DNA from: Flavobacteriaceae bacterium TMED121
GTDB taxonomy: Bacteria > Bacteroidota > Bacteroidia > Flavobacteriales > Flavobacteriaceae
DNA: 7,031 bases
Direction: 5' to 3'
NCBI GenBank assembly: GCA_002171295.2
Contig: NHFW02000014.1
Span: 23,470 to 30,500, forward strand
Shown here: piece after piece, positions 1 to 6,157 of the stretch
Numbering within the stretch: position 1 is the first letter of the stretch
Layout of the letters: every line of letters begins with the position of its first letter
Notes under the pieces: model-generated
Database searches by the model: none
What the model was told of the DNA's origin: nothing
The model's input: only the letters and a program-made list of their open reading frames with translations
Program-made: the position numbers and the translations under genes

Positions 1-122
1 GGTGTTACTCCACCTACAACTTGGGTGCCATATTCAATCATTTGGCTAGCATGAAAGGTTCCTTCGCCTCCAGTAAAGCCTTGAACAATTACTTTTGAAT
101 CTTTATTTATAAGTACACTCAT
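1..122 (-). CDS. sucD: Succinyl-CoA synthetase (ADP/GDP-forming) alpha subunit, N-terminal fragment
   Basis: Only the first 40 codons are in the window; the gene continues past the left edge. The enzyme interconverts succinyl-CoA and succinate with substrate-level phosphorylation of ADP or GDP in the TCA cycle, as a cytoplasmic complex with SucB. The translation starts [18 protein letters not shown] and continues through GGEGTFH, QMIEYG and VVGGVTP, which matches the start of the CoA-binding Rossmann domain in SucD. The catalytic phosphohistidine lies beyond the edge and cannot be checked. The ATG at 122-120 is chosen because it gives the usual family N-terminus. It lies 61 bases after the efp stop, with a weak hairpin between, so it may be transcribed by read-through or from its own promoter. 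A near-match box (TAATTTTT, 138-131) lies 8 bases upstream of the ATG, without a clear TTG element. Confidence 0.93.
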   Translation of the reverse strand, partial: MSVLINKDSKVIVQGFTGGEGTFHASQMIEYGTQVVGGVT

Positions 123-142
123 TACTCTATAAAAATTAATAT

Positions 143-168
143 AAAATTACCTAATTATATTAGGTAAT
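143..168 (-). terminator. Possible weak intrinsic terminator or attenuator between efp and sucD
   Basis: A perfect inverted repeat, ATTACCTAA at 146-154 and TTAGGTAAT at 160-168, has a 5-base loop. Read on the minus strand it lies just after the efp stop and is followed by a short T run (145-143) and further AT-rich sequence. The stem is 9 pairs but has only two G-C pairs and the T run is short, so it would be a weak terminator. Partial termination before sucD, protection of the mRNA 3' end, or a protein-binding site are alternatives. Confidence 0.4.
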
Positions 169-183
169 CTCTTTAAAATGAAG

Positions 184-750
184 TTATTCTTTTATGCGTT
201 CAATATAAGATGCTTTTTCAGTGTCAACTTTGATCTTATCTCCTTCATTTATAAATAACGGGACATTAATTTTAGCGCCAGTTTCTACTGTAGCTCGTTT
301 GTTAGCATTTGTAGCTGTATTTCCTTTAATTCCTGGTTCTGTATGTTTAATTTCCAAAATGACACTGGTAGGCATGTCCACAGAAAGAGGTAAACCGTCT
401 TCCGAATTGATCGAAATACTTACAATTTCTCCTTCTTTGAGTAAATCTGAGTTGTCAATAGAACTTTTACTTACCATTATTTGATTAAAATCATCTACGT
501 TCATGAAGTTAAACTCATCTTCTTCTTTGTAGAGATATTGAAATTTATTTGTCTCGACTCTAATATCTTCAATTTTGTGACCTGATGAGAAAGTATTGTC
601 AATTACTTTTCCATTAGTAACGCTTTTTAATTTGGTTCTTACAAATGCTGGACCTTTACCTGGCTTCACGTGAAGAAACTCTATGATTTTGTATATGTCG
701 TTGTTGTACTTTATACACAGTCCTTTTCTGATATCTGAGGTTGTAGCCAT
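184..750 (-). CDS. efp: Translation elongation factor P
   Basis: EF-P binds between the ribosomal P and E sites and relieves stalling at consecutive prolines. The 188-residue length is typical. Three domains are expected: an N-terminal KOW-like barrel (about 1-64) and two OB-fold domains (about 65-127 and 130-188). The functional loop reads HVKPGKGPAF, with Lys32 at the tip where E. coli EF-P carries its beta-lysylated Lys34; Arg-type EF-P is therefore excluded. The signature region near the C-terminus contains EPGIKGNTA and the OB-fold end VPLFINEGDKIKVDT. The start follows the lpxA stop by only 9 bases, with no Shine-Dalgarno site, so it is probably the last or next-to-last gene of the lpx operon. 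No modifying enzyme (EpmA/EpmB type) is in the window, so the modification state of Lys32 is unknown. Confidence 0.97.
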   Translation of the reverse strand: MATTSDIRKGLCIKYNNDIYKIIEFLHVKPGKGPAFVRTKLKSVTNGKVIDNTFSSGHKIEDIRVETNKFQYLYKEEDEFNFMNVDDFNQIMVSKSSIDNSDLLKEGEIVSISINSEDGLPLSVDMPTSVILEIKHTEPGIKGNTATNANKRATVETGAKINVPLFINEGDKIKVDTEKASYIERIKE

Positions 751-759
751 TATAATGAT

Positions 760-1545
760 TTAGTTTTTTTGAAAGTAACCCTTCATTACTCCTCTTTGAG
801 AGTTTCGAATAAATTGAAGGATTTCATCTCTCTCGGGTGATGCTACCATTTCAGCTTCAATGATATCCGCTGCTTGGGAGTTATTAAATTTCTTTTGATA
901 AAGTATCCTGTAAATATTTTGAATTTCAGTTATTTTCTCTAAACTAAAACCTCTCCTCCTTAAACCTACTGAATTTATTCCAACGTATGATAAAGGTTCT
1001 CTTGCAGCTTTTACATATGGAGGTACATCTTTTCTAACCAAAGATCCACCAGCTACAAATGCATGATCACCTATCGTGGAGAATTGATGAACAGCAACTA
1101 AACCAGCTAGAATAACAAAATCTCCAATTGTAATATGACCAGCAAGTGTACTGTTGTTCGAAAAAATACAATTATTTCCTACAAAGCAGTCATGAGCGAT
1201 GTGACAATAAGCCATTATTAGACAATTGTTTCCAATTTTTGTCAACTGCCTATCTGAAGTTCCACGGTTAATAGTTACACACTCTCTAATAGTAGTGTTA
1301 TCACCAATAACAGCGAGAGTGTCTTCTCCTTCAAATTTTAAATCTTGAGGTACTGCAGCAATTACTGATCCAGGAAAAATATTACAATTCTTTCCAATTC
1401 TTGTGCCCTCCATTATCGTTACGTTCGATCCTATCCAGCTTCCCTCGCCAATTTCAACATTATTGTCAATTGATGTAAATGGCTCTATAACTACATTTTT
1501 AGCTACTTTAGCTTCAGGATGAATATAAGCAAGAGGTTGTTTCAT
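760..1545 (-). CDS. lpxA: UDP-N-acetylglucosamine O-acyltransferase
   Basis: LpxA transfers an R-3-hydroxyacyl chain from acyl carrier protein to the 3-OH of UDP-GlcNAc, the first step of lipid A synthesis, in the cytoplasm. The 261 residues match the usual length. Residues about 8-180 are imperfect hexapeptide repeats of a left-handed beta helix (for example VVIEPF, VEIGEG, VTIMEG), followed by a helical C-terminal region. The catalytic segment HIAHDC places His118 at the position of E. coli His125, and AVHQF and RRRGFS are also conserved. The position aligning with E. coli Gly173, which helps set acyl chain length, is Gly166 in VAGGSLV; this suggests a long hydroxyacyl donor. It begins 1 base after the lpxC-fabZ stop and ends 9 bases before efp, so it is an internal operon gene. 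Confidence 0.97.
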   Translation of the reverse strand: MKQPLAYIHPEAKVAKNVVIEPFTSIDNNVEIGEGSWIGSNVTIMEGTRIGKNCNIFPGSVIAAVPQDLKFEGEDTLAVIGDNTTIRECVTINRGTSDRQLTKIGNNCLIMAYCHIAHDCFVGNNCIFSNNSTLAGHITIGDFVILAGLVAVHQFSTIGDHAFVAGGSLVRKDVPPYVKAAREPLSYVGINSVGLRRRGFSLEKITEIQNIYRILYQKKFNNSQAADIIEAEMVASPERDEILQFIRNSQRGVMKGYFQKN

Positions 1546-1546
1546 T

Positions 1547-2944
1547 TCATTTCCGTTTAATGATTTGGGCCATAAGTTCTCCTTCAGTCATTAAATTATT
1601 ATTGGCATAAATCTCCCCTTTCATGTGACATATTCCTCTTCTTATTGGAGAAATTAGTTCTAATTTAAATATAAGAGTATCACCGGGTTTTACTGGTTTT
1701 TTAAATTTTACATTATCCATTTTCATAAAGAAAGTTAGATAATTCTCAGGATCTGGAACAGTATTTAAAAGCAGTACACCTCCTGCTTGGGCCATCGCTT
1801 CAATCTGAAGTACACCGGGCATTACAGGAGCACCAGGAAAGTGACCTGCAAAGAAAGGCTCGTTCATTGTTACATTTTTCAACCCAACAACATGTTTGTC
1901 TGATAATTCAAATATTTTATCAACTAAAAGAAATGGTGGGCGATGAGGCAGCATTTTAATGATTGCATTAACGTCCATTATAGGCTCTTTATTAATATCA
2001 ATCTTTGGAGCGTTTTGTCGTCTATCTTTTTTAATAATTTGAGATAATTTTCTAGAAAAAGCTGCATTAACTTTATGTCCAGGTTTATGGGCGAAAACTT
2101 TCCCTCTAATCGGAACTCCAACTAAGGCTAAGTCACCTATGACGTCTAGAAGCTTATGTCGGGCAGCTTCATTTGAGAAATGAAGACTTAAATTATCTAA
2201 AATTCCATTAGGTTTAACAGAAATATTTTCTTTGCCAAATGCAACTTTCAAACGATGCATTGTTATTTGTGAAAGAGGTTTGTCTACATATACAATAGCA
2301 TTATTTAAATCCCCCCCTTTTATTAAGCCATTTTCTAACAACGTTTCTAATTCATGTAAAAAACTGAAAGTTCTCGAAGGGGCGATTGTTTCTTTAAAAT
2401 CAGTTATTTTATCAAGGGAGGCATTTTGAGTTCCTAATATTTTTGTATCAAAATCAACCATTGTTGTAACTTGGAATTCATCTGAAGGTATTAAGGTAAT
2501 TTCACTACCAGTTTTCTCATCTTTGTATGATATAGGCTCTGTTACTATATATTCATCTTTAATTTCATCTTGTTCTACAACTCCCGCAGATTCAATTGCT
2601 TCAACAAAAGATTTGGAAGAACCATCCATTATTGGTGATTCTGCCGCATCCAACTCTATATAGCAATTATTTACACTCATTCCTACTAATGCGGCTAAAA
2701 CGTGCTCAGAAGTTTGAATACTTACGCCATTTTTTTCTAAGTTGGTTCCTCGGTCTGTATTAATCACATACTGGATATCAGCGGCGATTTCTACGCTAGG
2801 AACTAAATCATTCCTAACAAAGATAAAACCTGTGTTAACAGGTGCTGGCTTAAAGGTAAGATTAACTTCTTTTCCAGTATGCAGACCTACCCCTTTTAAA
2901 TTTACTTCATTGGCTAAAGTTTTCTGAAGGGAACTATTTATCAT
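1547..2944 (-). CDS. lpxC/fabZ: Bifunctional UDP-3-O-acyl-GlcNAc deacetylase / 3-hydroxyacyl-ACP dehydratase (LpxC-FabZ fusion)
   Basis: One 465-residue chain joins two cytoplasmic enzymes. Residues about 1-305 are LpxC, the Zn-dependent deacetylase that commits UDP-3-O-acyl-GlcNAc to lipid A. Visible motifs are GVGLHTG, TSEH (Glu80, zinc ligand His81), [11 protein letters not shown] (zinc ligands His263 and Asp267) and PGHKVN (His290). A charged linker, about 303-322, leads to FabZ (about 323-465), which dehydrates 3-hydroxyacyl-ACP in fatty acid elongation. FabZ shows [24 protein letters not shown] with His368, and [10 protein letters not shown] with Glu382; the 14-residue spacing matches the E. 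coli His54/Glu68 pair. This fusion is usual in Bacteroidota. The ATG overlaps the lpxD stop by 4 bases (ATGA), implying translational coupling. A run of seven G in the coding strand (2317-2311) falls within LpxC. Confidence 0.97.
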   Translation of the reverse strand: MINSSLQKTLANEVNLKGVGLHTGKEVNLTFKPAPVNTGFIFVRNDLVPSVEIAADIQYVINTDRGTNLEKNGVSIQTSEHVLAALVGMSVNNCYIELDAAESPIMDGSSKSFVEAIESAGVVEQDEIKDEYIVTEPISYKDEKTGSEITLIPSDEFQVTTMVDFDTKILGTQNASLDKITDFKETIAPSRTFSFLHELETLLENGLIKGGDLNNAIVYVDKPLSQITMHRLKVAFGKENISVKPNGILDNLSLHFSNEAARHKLLDVIGDLALVGVPIRGKVFAHKPGHKVNAAFSRKLSQIIKKDRRQNAPKIDINKEPIMDVNAIIKMLPHRPPFLLVDKIFELSDKHVVGLKNVTMNEPFFAGHFPGAPVMPGVLQIEAMAQAGGVLLLNTVPDPENYLTFFMKMDNVKFKKPVKPGDTLIFKLELISPIRRGICHMKGEIYANNNLMTEGELMAQIIKRK

Positions 2945-3963
2945 AGTTTGAGTTTTTTTAATATTGAATTTATCTCTTTACCCAAATTAGGAAGGTTTTT
3001 AAAATAAACATATGATTTGTTATAATCATTGTAGGAAAAAGCTGGAGTTCCCTGAATCTTCATATCATCTTTAATACTACTAGTTACTCCTGATTGACCT
3101 TGAATTTTAACATTATTTCCAATACTTATATGTCCAGCTACCCCTACCTGACCACCAATGACACAATTTTTACCAATTTTAGCAGAACCAGCAATACCAG
3201 TTTGAGCCGCAATCACAGTATTTTCTCCTATTTCAACATTATGTGCAATTTGAATTTGATTATCAAGTTTTACTCCATTTCCAATTGAGGTAAAGCCGAG
3301 AGTAGCTCGGTCAATTGTAGAATTTGCTCCAACATCAACATTATTACCAATAACAACAATTCCTGTTTGGGGAATTTTTTTGTAAGCACCATTTTTTTGT
3401 GGTGCAAATCCAAATCCGTCTGAGCCAATAATTACTCCAGAGTGAAGAATACAATTATCACCAATTATGGATCCATCTAAGATCCTAGCTCCAGGAAAAA
3501 TTAAAGATCCTTTTCCAACGGTGACGTTTGATCCAAGGTAACACTGTTCAAATATCTTAACGTTATCGCCTATTTCGGTTCCCTCTCCAATTATTGACAT
3601 ATCTCCAATAAAGCAATTCTTGGGTAATTTAACAGAGGAGTCAATTAAGGCGCTTTTAGAAATTCCAGTTTTACTAATTTTAACCTTATTGTATTGATCT
3701 AATAAAATTGTAAAAGAGTCATAAGCATTTGGGACGCGCACAAGTGTTGTGGATATATCACTTTCAGCAACAAAATCTTCATTAACAATAGTGATAGATG
3801 CCTTAGTCTTATAAATGTAGGGTTTATATTTAGGATTAGACAAGAAAGTCAGTGATCCTTTTTGTGCTTCCTCAATTTTGGATAACTGAAACACTTCAGC
3901 ATTTGGATCTCCATCTACAATGCCTTCTAGTTGAGAAGCAATTTGTTGGGCAGTAAATTTCAT
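2941..3963 (-). CDS. lpxD: UDP-3-O-(3-hydroxyacyl)glucosamine N-acyltransferase
   Basis: LpxD adds the second R-3-hydroxyacyl chain, to the 2-amino group of UDP-3-O-acyl-glucosamine made by LpxC, in the cytoplasm. The 340 residues match the family. An N-terminal uridine-binding domain (about 1-100, with LTFLSNPKY) precedes hexapeptide repeats of a left-handed beta helix (about 105-295) and a short helical tail ending KKLKL. The segment [15 protein letters not shown] and the catalytic QIAHNVEIG, with His241 at the position of E. coli His239, are diagnostic and distinguish it from LpxA. It is the first gene of the minus-strand operon. The start is fixed by the conserved N-terminus [14 protein letters not shown] and by a TAnnTTTG promoter box ending 4 bases before the ATG. 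There is no Shine-Dalgarno site at the normal distance. Confidence 0.97.
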   Translation of the reverse strand: MKFTAQQIASQLEGIVDGDPNAEVFQLSKIEEAQKGSLTFLSNPKYKPYIYKTKASITIVNEDFVAESDISTTLVRVPNAYDSFTILLDQYNKVKISKTGISKSALIDSSVKLPKNCFIGDMSIIGEGTEIGDNVKIFEQCYLGSNVTVGKGSLIFPGARILDGSIIGDNCILHSGVIIGSDGFGFAPQKNGAYKKIPQTGIVVIGNNVDVGANSTIDRATLGFTSIGNGVKLDNQIQIAHNVEIGENTVIAAQTGIAGSAKIGKNCVIGGQVGVAGHISIGNNVKIQGQSGVTSSIKDDMKIQGTPAFSYNDYNKSYVYFKNLPNLGKEINSILKKLKL

Positions 3964-3967
3964 TTTG

Positions 3968-3975
3968 CAAAAATA
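3968..3975 (-). promoter_or_regulatory. Bacteroidota -7 promoter box (TATTTTTG) for the lpx operon
   Basis: On the minus strand TATTTTTG matches the TAnnTTTG consensus of the Bacteroidota primary sigma factor exactly. Only four bases (CAAA) separate it from the lpxD ATG, so the expected transcription start falls at or next to the start codon. No TTG is seen about 20 bases further upstream, so the -33 half is missing or degenerate. The AT-richness of the spacer makes chance matches possible. Confidence 0.55.
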
Positions 3976-3986
3976 TAAAAATTAAG

Positions 3987-4006
3987 TTACATGTATTCGC
4001 CTCCTT
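3987..4006 (-). other. Shine-Dalgarno-like site plus ATG-TAA start-stop pair upstream of lpxD
   Basis: On the minus strand AAGGAGG (4006-4000) is followed 7 bases later by ATG (3992-3990) and immediately by TAA (3989-3987). The arrangement looks like an ideal translation start whose open reading frame is a single codon. It is 24 bases before the lpxD ATG. It could act only if a transcript starts further upstream than the box at 3975-3968. It may be chance; Bacteroidota ribosomes generally make little use of Shine-Dalgarno pairing. Confidence 0.25.
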
Positions 4007-4038
4007 ATTTAATTAACAAAAACCAAGTGTTAATTTTT

Positions 4039-4082
4039 ATATAAGCTTTAATACAACACAATAAATAGTCACAAGCTTATAT
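4039..4082. repeat. Perfect 10-base inverted repeat in the divergent lpxD-porX spacer
   Basis: ATATAAGCTT at 4039-4048 is repeated inverted as AAGCTTATAT at 4073-4082, with 24 bases between. Each arm contains the palindrome AAGCTT. Arm centres are 34 bases apart, roughly three helical turns. The spacer (3964-4174) separates two divergent transcription units, so an operator for a dimeric regulator, or a cruciform-prone element, is conceivable. No regulator is identified. The rest of the spacer shows no RNA gene or convincing open reading frame. Confidence 0.5.
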
Positions 4083-4174
4083 GGAAACAGAAACAAATTA
4101 ATCCGTAAATTAGAAAATTAAAGAGTTTACCTTTTTGTTTTTTAATTTGTTGATCTTAACTTAAAATATGTAAT

Positions 4175-5728
4175 ATGAGCTCAATAAAAATTCTTTGGGT
4201 AGATGATGAAATCGATTTATTAAGACCTCACCTATTGTTCTTAGAACAAAGAGACTATAAAATAGTCCCATGTAATAACGGTCAGGATGCCTTGACGAGA
4301 ATTAAATCGACTTTGTTTGATGCCATTCTTCTGGATGAAAATATGCCAGGTCTAAATGGTTTAGAAACGCTCGATGAAATTAAATCGATATCCCCTAACC
4401 TTCCTGTAATTATGATAACTAAAAATGAAGAAGAGCAAATCATGGAGGAGGCGATAGGAGCGAAAATTTCAGATTACTTGATCAAACCTGTCAATCCCAA
4501 TCAGATCTTACTCGCATTAAAAAAACTCTTTCAGCATAAAGATTTAATTCAAGAAAAAACGATTAATAATTACCAACAAGAGTTTCGAAAAATATCTCTT
4601 GAGTTAAATGAGATGGCCACCCATGAAGAATGGACTGATTTTTATTTAAAAATGGTCTACTGGGAAATGGAGCTAGAAGGTTTAGAGGATCTTGGAATGC
4701 TTGAGATTTTCCAGAATCAAATGAAAGAAGCCAATAGATTTTTTTCCAAATTCATTTCCCAAAATTATAGTAATTGGATTCAAAACAACAGTGGTCCATT
4801 ATTGTCTAATCATATTTTAAAGGAAAAATTGTTCCCAAAAATAAAAACTGATGATGAAAAAACAACGTTACTGCTTGTTATAGATAACTTGAGATACGAT
4901 CAGTGGAAAATGATATCGCCTATCATAAAAGATTATTATCAGGTTGAAGAAGAACTCCCTTATTTTAGTATTCTCCCCACAGCAACCCATTATGCTAGAA
5001 ATTCTATTTTTTCTGGATTGATGCCCTCAGAAATGCAGAAACTTCATCCTAATCTGTGGGTAAATGAATATGAGGAAGGTGGAAAAAATCTCAATGAAAG
5101 AAGTTTTCTAATGTCGCAGCTAAAAAGAAACCAGCTCGATTTAAAATTCAATTACTCAAAGATTACCAATCTTAAAGCAGGTCGAGAATTAGTAGCTCAG
5201 ATACAAAACCACCAAAAGGAAGACCTCTTTGTTTTGGTTTATAACTTTGTAGACATGATTTCTCATGCCAAGACTGAAATGGAAATTATTAAAGAATTAG
5301 CATCTGACAATAAAGCGTTTAGATCATTAACTCTTTCATGGTTTAAAAACTCTCCGCTTTTGGAGGTAATCCAAAAAGCCAGTGAATTGGGGTTTAATTT
5401 GGTAATCACCACAGATCATGGAACGATAAACGTAGATCAAGCCATAGAAGTCATCGGCACGAAGGAAACTAGTGTGAATCTGAGATACAAAACTGGACAA
5501 AGCATGTCTTACAAGAGTAAGGATGTGTTTGAAATTAAAAATCCAAGTAAATTAAAACTCCCAACTCCTCACCTCAACAGTAAGTATATTTTTGCCAAAG
5601 AACAAGGTTACTTTGTTTATCAAAATAATTTTAATTACTTCGCCAATCACTTTCGAAACACTTTTCAACACGGGGGGATATCTATGGAGGAAATGATCAT
5701 ACCGTTCGTTGTTATGCGTCCGCGATAG
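4175..5728 (+). CDS. porX: PorX, T9SS response regulator with a PglZ (alkaline phosphatase superfamily) domain
   Basis: PorX is the cytoplasmic response regulator of the PorXY system, which controls type IX secretion genes in Bacteroidota. The 517 residues begin with a receiver domain (about 4-122): acidic pair Asp10/Asp11, phosphoacceptor Asp54 in LLDENMPG, Thr82 and Lys104. A helical linker (about 123-220) leads to the PglZ domain (about 230-517). Candidate metal-site residues of the phosphatase fold are Asp237 (LLLVIDNLRYD), Thr271 (ATHYARNS), Asp360 and His364 (NFVDMISHAK), Asp414 and His415 (TTDHGT), and His499 (FQHGG). Thr271 corresponds to the key threonine studied in Porphyromonas gingivalis PorX, a protein of almost the same length that was reported to cleave oligonucleotides. 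There is no DNA-binding helix-turn-helix domain. It diverges from lpxD. The PorY kinase is not in the window. Its promoter is unclear; TTAATTTG at 4142-4149 is a one-mismatch candidate. Confidence 0.96.
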   Translation: MSSIKILWVDDEIDLLRPHLLFLEQRDYKIVPCNNGQDALTRIKSTLFDAILLDENMPGLNGLETLDEIKSISPNLPVIMITKNEEEQIMEEAIGAKISDYLIKPVNPNQILLALKKLFQHKDLIQEKTINNYQQEFRKISLELNEMATHEEWTDFYLKMVYWEMELEGLEDLGMLEIFQNQMKEANRFFSKFISQNYSNWIQNNSGPLLSNHILKEKLFPKIKTDDEKTTLLLVIDNLRYDQWKMISPIIKDYYQVEEELPYFSILPTATHYARNSIFSGLMPSEMQKLHPNLWVNEYEEGGKNLNERSFLMSQLKRNQLDLKFNYSKITNLKAGRELVAQIQNHQKEDLFVLVYNFVDMISHAKTEMEIIKELASDNKAFRSLTLSWFKNSPLLEVIQKASELGFNLVITTDHGTINVDQAIEVIGTKETSVNLRYKTGQSMSYKSKDVFEIKNPSKLKLPTPHLNSKYIFAKEQGYFVYQNNFNYFANHFRNTFQHGGISMEEMIIPFVVMRPR

Positions 5729-5739
5729 TATTAAATTTG
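5709..5739 (+). promoter_or_regulatory. Bacteroidota promoter (TTG / TAAATTTG) for tsaE, overlapping the end of porX
   Basis: TTG at 5709-5711 and TAAATTTG at 5732-5739 are separated by 20 bases, fitting the -33 and -7 elements of Bacteroidota promoters. The -33 element and part of the spacer are inside the last codons of porX. The -7 box ends 4 bases before the tsaE ATG, so the expected start of transcription is at or beside the A of ATG. This is the most complete promoter match in the window. Confidence 0.6.
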
Positions 5740-5743
5740 TATT

Positions 5744-6157
5744 ATGTTTTTTAAATACCACCTAGAGGAAATTAAAGCTGCTGCCAATTATTTGGATAAA
5801 AATATCCAGACTTCTATTGTTTGTTTTAATGGACCAATGGGTTCAGGGAAAACCACATTAATCTCAGCGCTTTGTAGTAAATGGAATGTCAAAGACCTAG
5901 TATCTAGTCCTACTTTCTCTATTGTCAATCAATATGAAATTCTTAACAAAGGCTCCCTGTTTCATTTTGATTTTTATCGTTTAAATAGTATTGAAGAGGC
6001 TCTAGATATTGGCGTTGAGGAATATCTAGACTCGGGTAGCATTTGTTTGATTGAGTGGGGAGAACGGATTAAAAGGCTACTTCCAGAAAATATAAATATC
6101 GTTGAACTCATATTAGAGGAAAACGATTTTCGCACATTAAAAATAAGTCACAAATGA
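5744..6157 (+). CDS. tsaE: tRNA threonylcarbamoyladenosine biosynthesis ATPase TsaE
   Basis: TsaE is the ATPase that works with TsaB and TsaD to place threonylcarbamoyl on A37 of ANN-decoding tRNAs (t6A), a cytoplasmic reaction. The 137 residues are normal for the family. The Walker A loop is GPMGSGKTT (residues 30-38, Lys36). Further signatures are SSPTFSIVNQY (54-64), FHFDFYRL with His74, Asp76, Tyr78 and Arg79, and CLIEWGER with Glu104 and Trp105. The start at 5744 gives the expected short N-terminal strand and helix before the P-loop. It follows porX by 15 bases but has its own promoter-like box, so co-transcription with porX need not be the only route. Its TGA overlaps the next gene's ATG (ATGA, 6154-6157). 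TsaB and TsaD are not in the window. Confidence 0.96.
   Translation: MFFKYHLEEIKAAANYLDKNIQTSIVCFNGPMGSGKTTLISALCSKWNVKDLVSSPTFSIVNQYEILNKGSLFHFDFYRLNSIEEALDIGVEEYLDSGSICLIEWGERIKRLLPENINIVELILEENDFRTLKISHK

Noticed and set aside
221..484. 87-codon open frame on the plus strand inside efp
   Set aside because: It is antisense to a clear EF-P gene whose protein is conserved throughout; the antisense translation shows no family motif.
2232..2927. Two plus-strand open frames (2232-2429 and 2742-2927) within lpxC-fabZ
   Set aside because: Both are antisense to conserved LpxC sequence and lack recognisable motifs or start signals.
3094..3288. Plus-strand open frame within lpxD, rich in Asn, Ser and Thr
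   Set aside because: Its composition is the mirror of the repeated hexapeptide codons of LpxD on the other strand; a shadow frame.
760..3963. Hexapeptide repeats in lpxA and lpxD considered as DNA repeats or duplication
   Set aside because: The repetition is at protein level, the left-handed beta helix shared by both families; the DNA repeats are too diverged to be a recent duplication.
3991..4101. Two tiny plus-strand frames in the spacer: 17 codons (3991-4044) and 6 codons (4081-4101)
   Set aside because: No ribosome site, no promoter box at the start-abutting distance and no notable peptide composition; expected by chance in AT-rich DNA.
4128..4149. TACCTTTTTG and TTAATTTG as the porX promoter
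   Set aside because: The first has two extra bases and the second one mismatch to TAnnTTTG, and neither has a well-placed TTG. I mention them but do not call a promoter feature.
5552..5761. Minus-strand open frame overlapping the end of porX and start of tsaE
   Set aside because: Antisense to two well-supported genes, with no recognisable motif.
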